Source of the DNA: Camarhynchus parvulus
Taxonomy: Eukaryota; Chordata; Aves; Passeriformes; Thraupidae
Assembly (NCBI RefSeq): GCF_901933205.1
Contig: NC_044581.1
Coordinates: 7,860,001 to 7,924,000, forward strand
Direction: 5' to 3'
Length of the DNA: 64,000 nucleotides
Part shown: positions 13,101 through 25,100 of the stretch, piece by piece
Layout of the letters: every line of letters begins with the position of its first letter
Position numbering within the stretch: the first letter of the stretch is position 1
Translations under genes and position numbers: made by a program
Notes under the pieces: model-generated
What the model was told of the DNA's origin: nothing
Databases searched by the model: none
The model's input: the letters and a program-made list of their open reading frames with translations, nothing else

Positions 13101-16100
13101 TGTGCTCTCTACTTCAGGTGCTCCAACTGTACTTGTTCTCAGATAAAAAAGGGAAATATAGTCCCATTTCCATGCTATTCCTGAAGTACTATATTTCTAA
13201 GTTCATAGCCTACGACAGTGAACAACAGATGTATTCAAATGCTGTGTAAATACTGGCAAAATGTATTCAAAGTCTGTTATTGTATATATTACACCCTGTG
13301 AAAGAGAAGACTCTTGGGCAACACATAAAAGCCAGTAACAACTATTACCAGATCAATGCTGTTTAGAAGGGAATGAACTGCCAAGTATTATGAGCCCCTA
13401 AACCACAAGAGAAAGTCAATTAAAACCATTTTCCAGAATTTCCAGAATACCCCATAAAAAAATAAAAGCCCAAGATTCAACACAAAGGGCGTTGCAGGAA
13501 ACAAGTCAGTCTATTTAATGACAATGACCCTGTTCTTGTAAACCCTGTGCAGCAAATTCCAGGAAGAACACAACTCTCAAGAGCTCCAGCTCTTCTACCA
13601 CCTCCTCCCCTCTTTTCCTCCACCTCAACTGATGAATGCTCAAGAATATCCAGCAAAGGCATGGCCAAGAACAGCTTCTGTGAAGAACAAGGTATTCCTT
13701 GAATTCCTTTTTCTGCTGAGATCATCGGGGGTGAGGTGGGAATCAAGGTAGTGGCATCAGCATATTGTGAGTTAACTAGAAGTGTCCCTTCCCAAAAAGT
13801 ATTTTGACCATCATGTAATCCAAGGTCAAATCCAGACAATACAGAATCTCAGGGATATTTAAGAGGGATGGCAAACTGGAGGAAAATTGCTACTTGCTTT
13901 CTGTTGTCTGAGCAACGCAGGTTCTGCTTCAAACACTATGTAATCTTTAAACAATTAAGGGTCACAAGAATGATATTATGAATATATCAGTAATTGCAAG
14001 TCAGCCTCAATAGTGAACCAGCCACCACCACTTAACCTGCATTGAAGCAAAGGCAGCAATTTTCAAAAAGGCAAGATCAAAGTTCAAGCTCTACATTAAT
14101 AGTTATCAAGACCTATAGCTTTTGGAAGCTGCTCAAGAGGAGAGCAGTTCTGATACTTTACAGAGGTCTGATCTCTTTGGCATCAAGCACATTGCAAATG
14201 TCCCAAGGGAATATAAAAATGTAAGGAAAAAAAAGAAAGAAAAGGAAGCTGGAGACTCCAGATTATTAGAGCAAGAAAAGACAAGACAACCTGGGCAAGA
14301 AGAAGGGGTGTGAGGGTTGTCAGGATACTTATGATGAAAGCTGTAGCTTCAAGCTTAGAGTAAGCAGTCAGTCAAAACACAGGTAACTTAGAAGAAAGCA
14401 ATTTTTAATAAAAAATTTAATAAATTTAGTATTTCTAAAAGGTGAGGGGTGGAGACCACAGCCACTGGGGATCAGAAGAGATTAAAATGATCTGTTGCTC
14501 TGGGGACCTTACAAAACTCTCCTTGTCACCTGCACTCAACATTCAACTTTCACACAAGTTATTAAAAAGGAAACCAGCCAATTAAAATCACAAGGATTAT
14601 TAATACAATGTTTATATTTAAACACACTGGACAAACCCAGCAGAACCAGGAAGTCTTACTGGAGGCACATTAGCAAGGTGATTAAAAATGCTCTGCTGCA
14701 GACAAATTCCACTAATTGTGCTCAAAAGAACATTCTGTTCATTATGTAAAAGCCTATACTTTCCTTTAAGATGCTTTGCAGAGTTTTCCTGATGCCTGGT
14801 GTCAACTAATGGCCTTGAGAGCAGACTCCTCTCTCTGCACATGCTATGACTGCCTCTAGATTTCAGCTCGCCTTTGCAGTGATGAATGAACACAGTCACA
14901 CCAGGGGGAAAGAATGGGCTATAGAGCAAAAGTCTTCTTGAGGAGCATACAGGAGAAGGAGAAGAGCACAATGAGTAGGAAAGGAAAACCAGCAGCTACA
15001 ATAAATTCAGAACAGTTTTGAGTTATTAGGTTACAGTCCCAATAGCTGATATGAAGCTTTCAAGACAAAGGCAAGTATCAATGACTGTCACTCTCTGGCT
15101 GTTTCCCACAGAGCTCTTAGAGAAGCCACAGCTGCCACCTGGCGCTGTCAGCCCCAGCCCTGCCTTTAACAGAGAAACACAGGACAGGACAATCTCAAGC
15201 TGTGGTGCAGCACTGCAGACATTCCACCTCCCACCTTGGGGTTTGGGTTCAAATTCAGTCTAAAGGACGTGGAGCATTTCTAACTGGCTTCACTATAAAC
15301 AACAGCAATGAAATACCAGCTTCCACTTCCCCAGACATCAACTGGAGGTGAACACAGAGATCACAAAGATGAACAATTTTTATTCAATAAAACAATTAGC
15401 CTATTTTTTTTCTAGAGGTATTGAATGCACAAATTTTTATTGCTATTTTGCCATTCAATTTTTTTTAATGCTCCGAAAATTTAAAAAAACATTTTCCATT
15501 ATATCAAGAAACGTAAATTGATCTCTGCAAGGGTCACAATTACATTTGCTTTCTTCTCCACAGCAGCATGCAGTCTCCTGTAATTTCCCTGCCAGTCCTC
15601 CTTTTCCTGCTCCATACCCAAAGAGAGCTACTGCTTCCCATGTGCAAAAATCAGATCTCCTACCCCAGCTGATCAGTGATATTAATACTAGAAGGCAGAG
15701 ATGGTTTACTTATCATTAGCTACTTTTACTGAAAATGCTGTCAGATTCAGGAGTACTGCAGTAGGTCACATTTAATTCCCAAGTTCTTTCTGCTCCCAGA
15801 GGAAAAACATTAGGTAAAAGTAAGGTGTCAGCAGCATTGGTTCCAAAACACAAGCCTGAACCTCTGTGTGGTGGGCAGGACACAATTCAGCACAGCCCCC
15901 ACTCCTGAGGGCTTTCTTCCAGAGCTCCCCTCATCTTCAAGTTCACTTCCTCATGTATTTTCATATAGCTAAAGACTTAAAAACCATCAATTTCCTAGTC
16001 TCAATAACATTACATACTTCAATAACAAAGTACAATGAACAAGACTCTTAATGGGTAAGAGCACAGAAAAATGCATACAAACCTAAAAAAAGGTCATAGC

Positions 16101-19100
16101 TAGTGCCATGACTGCTGCTTGGCACAGCTCAAGTGCATTAGCAACAAAAACCCCTGAACAGCCCAACCCTACACTGCAATCACCCAAGCAGGGCTCAGCT
16201 AGAAACCTCCCAATCTAAATACTTCTGTGCAAGGAGTTACTTTACTCTATGACTTCTCATAAAACAAGGAGCTCATTAGGCATCTGCTCAAAATGCAATC
16301 AAACAAATTAAAGACTTCTGTGGACTTCCTGCTGACTTTTTTGCTCCCCAGTATATTGTTTTACTTCCAGTTTATTCACAGTATAAACAAGCACCTTGAA
16401 ATTGCTTCCAGCATTTGCATTAACAACTACAGTACAATGATGAATGCAGTAATAAATACTGAAACAGAGCTTAAAGAACACAGGGTACTTAATCTTTGTA
16501 ACATGTGACTTCAATTCAGTTAGACTGGATACTCCATCATTTAAGACTAAATGAATTGCAGGAAAACATTATGGACCTGCAATTTTATCTTATTTGCATT
16601 TTTCTTAAGCCAAAGTTTGAACTGGACTAGTTTTTTCATTAGTGATGATGAGCATATGGCTTCATGCAGGAATGTAGAGAACTTATAAAGCCTTATCTTA
16701 TGTCACACAGGAAGACTTCAGCAAAGAGGATGTTGTTCAATGTACAGATATGAATAGCCAAGGCTATAAAAAAAATTCCAGGAATAAAGAAAAGCCTAAA
16801 AATAACCAGGCTGCTAGAGAGTGAGAGGATATCATCTGCCTCATTCAACAAAAGGTAGCAAACTGGCAATGAAACAGACTCTTGGAAAACCTAGCACTGG
16901 TGAAATGCACCAGCTAATTCACAGTTTGAAGCACTGGCAGAGTCGATAACTTATAGGAATCCTGAAAAAGCAGCTAGGATGGGTTACAAAATGTCTCAGT
17001 GTTGCATAAGCCAGAAGGAAGCAGTCATTCAACAACCCATAATTTACAGTCCATTATTTGTGCCCTAAGAGGCGCCTCTCAGCAGCTGCTCAGGCCATGT
17101 ACAGCCCCCCCTATTTGACAGGCCAGGTCCAAGGGCACCAGAAGGTGTTACACTGAAATGTTGACTAACCTTCAAAAAACCCCAAACCTCTAGGGTATTT
17201 TTGTTTTCTTTTGATTTTGCAAGTAGCCATGCCTCTTCACAAACTGCTTCTCAAAGACTCTTGAATAACTGGTGATAATAAGTTGCATTGCAGGTTTACT
17301 ACAGAGATTTCCAAAGCTTATTTTGATGCAACTACACAAAAGACAAGGAGACTAAGTCTGGTTCTTTATTACCATGCCTCTCCAGGCACCACAAAACCTG
17401 AGGGGAAACCTGCAACAGCAGCAGCCAAACAACTCTAGTGCTGTGCTGCAAGTTCAATTAAGTCTTAAAAGCACAAGAAAAAGTCAGTTTTTGTAGCACA
17501 CATGAATATTCCAGCCCAGGATGTCTTTACCAGCTTGGGATGATTCACCAATTGAGTTCACTAAATCTTGATGATTACGAAAACTGGAATCCTGTCATCT
17601 CACCTCTAAGGGAAGATGGAAAAGGCAGGCTGAAGAGGAAGAAACACTCTGTGTATTTGTATTTGAGACTCACCTGAACTTGCTTGCGGAGTTTGCTGCA
17701 TTCATCTGTGAGCACCTGGAGCTGCAGACGGCTCTGTGCAGATTCCAGCTCCGCCTGCCTCCGCAACATTTGCTCCTTTTCTAAAGAGCTGCAGGAAGGA
17801 GAGGAAAGCAATCCTTAGGCCTGGGTATTATCTTGGATACTTTTCTGGGCTGTCAGCTCCTGCCCTCTGACTTCATCCCACCATAAGTCCTGTTCAGGCA
17901 AATCCACAGTCACAGAAAACCTGGTACAGCACTAACCCAACACATTCACCTTGAGATATTCAGTTATGTAATTGTTCTGAATGACTCACTCCAAGTATTG
18001 TTCCAACAGCTTTCTCCTCATCCTCTCCAAAAGGACTAATTTACCAGAGGAGAGTGGAAGAGAAATCAATTTTCTTCCCCCTACAGAAACACTTAAGCAA
18101 ATCCTATACCATTATGTCCATGTAATACACTGTGTCAGTAACACAGCACATCATAGCATAACTATACAACAGCAAGATCTTCAAGCTTGTCTCTACTACC
18201 AGTAGCTAATCTTGTATTTTAGGAAAATATATCTGTACCAGAAGAAATGATACACATAAATTCTCTGTGAATGCCCATAAAGAAGACACACTTACTACCT
18301 CACCTTGAGCCCAAAAGCGCATGCACGCCATTTAGCAGCAGCATTTTGGTTAGGCTACTTGAATTTATTTCTCTTTCATACAGGCTTACATGAAGGAATA
18401 GCTAAAGTGGGGAAAGAAACACCAACACTCCTTAAAATTAGCTGTACACTTGGTCTATGTTACCCACTGCATTCTGTACGTCAAAAGCTGCAATATTCCA
18501 GCTATTTCTGTCATTCATGTGCAGGGAGCTCTAGCTTGCCTAAGTATTTTCCAAACGCACAGACCTAGCCTTGCATGTTCCAAAGCACAAAATTCTGTCA
18601 CTTCCTTAGAGGTTCCAAAGCACAGAATTCTGTCATTTCCTTATAGCTTTTTCATATGATTTTTTTCCCTGCAGAAGAAACAGGTGAAATGCCTAATTAA
18701 CAATCACAAAACATTCTTTATGTCAGTACTCAAAGCCTGAAGGCTAGTGGGTTTTTTGCATGTGACAAACAAACCCCATGATCTTATACCTAATTTAAGA
18801 CTACGTGCAAACAAGACTAATGCATGCACACACACATCTCTGCTCCACTCGTGGCTGTGTGCCAGAAGGCAGCCACTGCCAGCAGCTCCATGGACCCACA
18901 GACAGTCACTGCTCCCTGCCTTACAACGAAAACAGGAGGCAGAGGAGGAGCAGGGCATGTGGGGAATTGCTGCAGTGAGGTTCTGAGACACAAACAGAAG
19001 TCAGGCAACAACCCCTTCATGCGAGATAACAAGATTTATACACCCAACTGTCTTCCATGCTTTTGAAAAAATAATATATATCATTTATTTTTCTGTGTTA

Positions 19101-22100
19101 ATCCAGTGAAAGAAGCATCACCCTTCTAAAGGTACACTTCAAAAACCATCAGGCTGTGGCAATCTGGAGAGAAGAGAGATTCTTCTCTTCCTGACTGTTA
19201 CTCCTCAATCATTTCTGATCTATAATTACCAGGATAGTGAGGTTTCTGTTGAAAGACTGGCTTGAAAGAACAGCGGTATAGTTGTAGACAAGTGAAGAAA
19301 CCCCAATTAAATTCTATTCAAGACAAGACTCAGAAGAACTCAGATATCTGCAGCATTTTCATTTCAGAATAGTATCTGTGACAGCATCTTACTGAAAAGA
19401 AATGAGTCCCCATTTTCACACCTGCTTTTCCCTTTTTCAATACAAAGTCTACATTTAAGTTGGAAAGGGAAGTGGGAGTCATAGTAATGCTTGCTGACCT
19501 TTTGCAAGTTAAGCTACATGAAGAGTTTGACAAAGCAAGATGGAAAGTGATTCATATGAGGTATTACTCTGTTTAATGCATACAGAAAAGGTGGCAGAAA
19601 AGGTCAGCTATTCACCCTCCTTGCACTCCTAATCATGCCTTGCTTTTCCCATCTAATGATGAATTAGCAATATACAGCTTTTTGGCATCAACTTTGCATG
19701 TTCACCCACGACAAAATTTCAGGATATAGCACAAGACAGCTTTTGCTGTTTCAGGGCCACAAAATGCAAACTCAAGAATTCTGTTTCAAAAGAAAATTAA
19801 GACGTGCAACGCAGCAAGGCCTTGGTTCTTTAAAGTAGCTACACTCCTGAAAAACCCCAAGGGAATGCACAAATTGCTTCAGACCATGCAGGAAATGAAA
19901 GCATGGAGTAGCAGGAGAGTGCAGCTGTCAGTGGCAGGTACCTTTAGGTGCAGACTCCGTACCTTCTCATGCGCTCCTGCTCACTGGTGTCCAGCGCCTT
20001 CAGCGTGCGCGCGTAGTACAGCACCACGATGTCGGAGCGCTTGGCCTTCTTGTTGCACTGAAATCAAACACAAACTCAGGTCACCTACAGGAATTTAACT
20101 ATCCAAACTATGCATCCCTACGAGTCCCTAGGTATGGTTTTATTTAGTTCTGAAAGGAGGGGCTTTCTGCTGGAAAACAATGCCACAAGTATGTCTGCAA
20201 GGTGCTCCCTCAACAGACACCAGAGCTCTAAGCAGGGCTACAACTAAAGTTGCATATCCTACTGCACCTTTAATAATCCATCTCCTTGGCTTGCACTAAA
20301 TGATTCTGCTAATGCACCAGCAATGCAGCATGGTCAGGTAAGTTCCAGGGACAAAAAATCCCAAATCAGACAAAGAAGTGAAAACAAGAAGATCTAGAAC
20401 AAAACACCAGCCCAACCTCAGGTCTGAAAACACCAAGACTTGATGCTTGGCCAACAGACAAGGATTTAGGAACCCCTGAGCATACTCCCAACTCTTATTT
20501 CTGTACTATATTCCTTTAATCACATTGTACAGGCCCAATCCATAAAAGTGTTCCAGAGTTGTATGAAACACTGACATCTCACTGACTTCAGTGACACACA
20601 GGGAGTCAGAGATTTCAATAATTTCATGCCTCTAGCTTATGCAATCATTTAGTACATTATATTCACCTTAAAAAGAAGGCAAGTTAGAACTTACAGACGC
20701 CATAATTTCTTCCAAGTTTGTTTTGCAAATATTCTTTGTTGATAAGAAAAGAGGCAGGTGAATACTCAGATCAAGTAACCTCAGCTAAACATTAAATTAC
20801 TGTGTATGCTTCAAATGCAGACCTGTCTATTACTTAGGAGCACAAAGTTATCACAAGCAAGTGTCTTAGAGCAGAAAACATCTCTCCCTTTGTAAAAACT
20901 GCAGTAAATGGCCAAGACAGTTTTCCTGGCAGCCAGCAGCTGCCACTGGCAGGATCAGGAATGCTGCAATTTCACAGTAACTCACACTCAAGCCACTTAG
21001 TATACAGACCATGCACCGCAGCTCTGGGCCATTCAACCAGAGAATGCCCAGTTGCAAAGGATGGGGACTGAAAATGAAGGAAAGATGATTTAGCTTCAAG
21101 GTTCTCTCCAGAGCAAGTTCTCCCAGGAACTTTTTAGTATTTGTATCATTGGAAGAGAAAGAGGGAGCAAGCAACCCTTGAGATGTTAGTGTTCAAGAAG
21201 AAAGCAATCACAAAATTCCAAAGAGTAAATATGCCAGGCAGGTCTCAGAATTCTGTCTGGGCCTGAAGTGGGGGAAGAAAAGCTTACACAGAATTGACAG
21301 AGGTAAGAAAAATCAACTTTGGGCCTTTGCTATGGCAACAGGGATTCTTTAGGTTTAGTCACAGCACACGTCAACAGGAAGTTTCTTGTTAAGAGGAGGG
21401 AATCCTGCAAAGTCAAGCAAGAATACAGAAGCTCTCAAAATGACAAAGCCAAAGGAACCCTGGGCTTCCAGCCACTGACTCAGAAAGTGCCAGAACTGAA
21501 TCCTATTTACAAGGTACTCATTGACCTATTTTTTGTCAACATTCCTTCATGGAAAAAAGGAGTAAGGAATGGAAATACATCACGTAGAAGTGCAGACCTC
21601 ATCAAAGGAGATAAGTATTTACCATGGAAAGAAACCCTTCAAAAACTGATTTACCACTTGCAAAGGGATATTAGAAGATGTAACCTGGTTCTCAGTTTGC
21701 TCTCTGCCAGCTTCCTCAACAAACTGATCTTCTTAAAGGCTGCAAAAGCAGATGCAGCTCAAAACAGATTAATCAACTGAAAACTGAATTAGATGATCTT
21801 TAGGGTCCTTTCCAACCCTAACTATTCCAAAGCAGTTCTCAGACATATTTCCTGTCCAATAACACAGTCATTATGCTTAGTTAATTGTGTCTAGGAATCC
21901 ATCTGCCATTTCCACTCCAGGTGGTTCTCTCCAGGACCAGACTGGGGCATTAAACCATTTCCAAGTTTAGCATTTGAACTCTCAAACCTTTACATCTGCT
22001 ACTCACAAATGCTCTACTTCAGGGAAAAGATCCAAGTCATAACCCATCCTTTAAAGTACTGCTAGTTGTTACTGACCTAATAACATCAAAGTAATGGTGG

Positions 22101-25100
22101 GGTTTGTTACTTCTGACAGCAGCTTCATGCAGCAACCAGCTGTAACACTTACAGTGATCACATCTGAGGCACAAGTTAGATACACACATAAAGTGCTTTA
22201 AGTGCTTTCCAGTGCACATAAAAGCCTTTTTACCTGAGGGCACTTCCCTGCCTGTCCCTTGAGCCACCTGTCAATGCAGGTGTAGCCAAAGAGGTGCCCA
22301 CAGCGCAGTGCAGACAGACGGTGCTCCCCAGCATTGGTCCACTGCTCAAAGCAGATGGCACAGGTATCTCCTTCCTCCTCATCCAGAGGTGCAACAGGAA
22401 CTGATGGCTCCAGTTTCTCTAGTGGAGTTGTCTAGGATTAAAAATACAACACAACTGTTTCAAAAAATGCAGCATTTATCATATATAATCTGTCTCCAAA
22501 AGCATTTAGTTCACCTTACTTGCTGTTGCTGGACTTCAGGCTCATCTTCATGACTTTCGTGTACTGCAGAAGCTTGAGACAAAGCTTGAGGTGGCTCTGC
22601 TTGAACCTGACTGGAAACTAAAGAAAGCATTGCTTAAATAACCTGATTCATAATGGGGTGAAAAGGAGTTTTCCGGCTTTGATCTGAAATCATCAGGGCA
22701 CAGATTAAGTAGTGACACAGCACAGGTTACTTACAAAGGTTCAGATCAGTGCCCTGGACATATTCTGTGTATAAGGCCTTCTATACATGATCAGTAGTGC
22801 TGAAAAAATTTATGTTTTCTTTTATGAAAAGCAACAGAATTTCAGCAAAAAAGGAGAGGTCTTTTAAGGACAGCAATTGTTATCAGAATTTTCTGATCAG
22901 AACAAAACAAACGGACCTGGTCTATAATTAGGCTGATGTAAGATTATATTCCTGCATCATTATGCCCTGAGAAAGACAGCCACCAATATCAGAAGTTGCT
23001 TTGCCAAGGGATCTAAGCATGCATATTTCATGTGCCAAGAAAGCACTTCCCGTATGCTGCCTGTCCATTCACTCTGACTTCAGCACTTTTCCAGCTGGTA
23101 ATTGTCTGCACTACCAATTCTGCTGGTATTCTCCCCATGTTTTTGTGGTGGGCCTCTGTCAGCCCATCTGTTGAGGCATGGGCACACTGAATTGCTATGT
23201 GGAGATCACCACCACTAGCACAGTAAAAAAGGAGCAGAAATCACTGCCTTCCCTCTAGCTCCTGACAAAAGAAGAGTCATTAATCACATTTAGTAATCAA
23301 GGCAGATATTCTCCGTCCAGTGGAAGTATCACCTAACCCTGGCTAATGTCAATAAAGTTTTCAGCCTCTGTGATTCTGGGCTGTAAGAGGAGCCACTGGC
23401 TTATATAAGCAACAAGGGAATTCCAGAAAATCCAGCAGAGAACATATTGTTCACACAATAATATACAGCACTTAACAGCTTGAGCTCCTGTCATGTGTAA
23501 AACTAGCCCAGAGCAAGCAGAATGGATCTGTGCAAAAGATACCTCATAGATGTCCCCTTTTAAAGAAGGTAATGAGGTGGGCTGGCCAATCAAAACCAAA
23601 ACTGAGGGCAGAGAGTCAATCATAAGGACATTCCTTAGGGACTGAAGTAAAAAGATATCCTTGTTCTTGTATTCTCTGGGCATCAATAACCGTGACTAGC
23701 AAGTTAACTATTTGTCACTCTTACATAAACTGTGCATGTTAATCACAAAAAATGTCACCGAAGTGTGTGTCAGCCTGTGAACACGAGTTTAGATAAAGAA
23801 TTGTGAGACAAAAAGAAATGAGGAAAGAGAAAGAAAAATAAAAGTACCTCCATCTCCTCAGCTAACTGTCACAAAAGAATGAAAAATCAACTGAAGCAGA
23901 CTGAAATCTCAAATAATTAAAAAATACTGAATCAGATCCTTCTCTGAAAACACTTGCTGATGTCCAAGCTGTGACCTGATGTCTTCAACAGCACTCCTTA
24001 ATAATACATGGGAGTGGAAGCATGGCAAGCAATAATCTCTAAATTTAAGTTGCAAATAATCTTGGAAACTTTCAGAATAAGCAGCAGTCTGCAAACACAA
24101 AAAGATTGTATTTAACATTATGGTAGCAATCACCCATTGCTGCTGCTGCTGTCAGGAGCTGCTTGCCAGGAAGCCGTGTGGCAGCAGCCTGCTCCTGTCA
24201 GCTGTGGGCACAAAAATCTCTGAGCACCGTCTGTTGAGAGGCTCGAGAGGATTTCCCTGCTGAGTTTTCAAACAGCAAGAAAAGTGTCTGAAATCAGTCT
24301 CTACACAGCTCCAAAACAGCACAAACCTCCTGAGCTCGCTGCTGGAGGAGTCTCCTGGGCTGATGGTAACAGTGGTGCTGCTGTCTCCACTGCTTCCTCC
24401 TCTTCCTCCTCCTCCTCAGAAGTGCTGCTGTCAGTGTCACTCACTTCTATTGTCTCGGCTGGGTGCTGTGCCTGGGTGTCCCTCACAATGCGGGGGAACT
24501 CCGGGTGTGGAACTGGTCCTGCAGATGGCTCTTGGGTCCTACTGAGTTGAAAGTAATGGTCCAATGGTGCCCTGAGTCCAGAAAAGCAAGAAACAAAAGC
24601 CACAGTCATTTCAGGTAAGCTAAAGACTCGCCATGTTTCCCCATGAATGTTTGCAGGAAAGTTCCCAGGCTTTGACTGCAGCAGGAAGGTGTCACTGTTA
24701 TCAAGGCAGGGCTTCTCTGGTAGGGGGGCAAGCACATAGGATAGACCACATTGTGAGCGATCAGCAACAATCCATTTTGCTCAGTTCAAAGAAAATCTTC
24801 TCATTACAACAATGATATTGCTTTCTTTCGGGGGAGAAGGGGATGGTGGGGTTGGAGAGGAGAAAAACAGAGAGTGTCATTCACTAATAAGCCTAAGGAA
24901 ACTCCTAATCTGTATCTCCAACCCTAATTCAGCCCTGATTCCTGGAGGAACTGGTACTGGGAAATGCATACCACTTGGATCAGAGCTTCATTCCATTGAC
25001 TACTTTGTGCTTAGCCTTTCTACTTTCCCTCTGCTTTTCTACTGGAACTTCACCCCTAGACAGAAACATCCTCCCCTCTCCCCCCATCAATTCAGCTATC

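Noticed and set aside
21319..21780. 153-codon plus-strand frame in RFWD3 intron 5 ending at a CR1 remnant
   Set aside because: No family resemblance, no splice sites in register, and A-rich composition. It is the least GC-driven of the long frames, so worth a database search, but I cannot support it as a gene.
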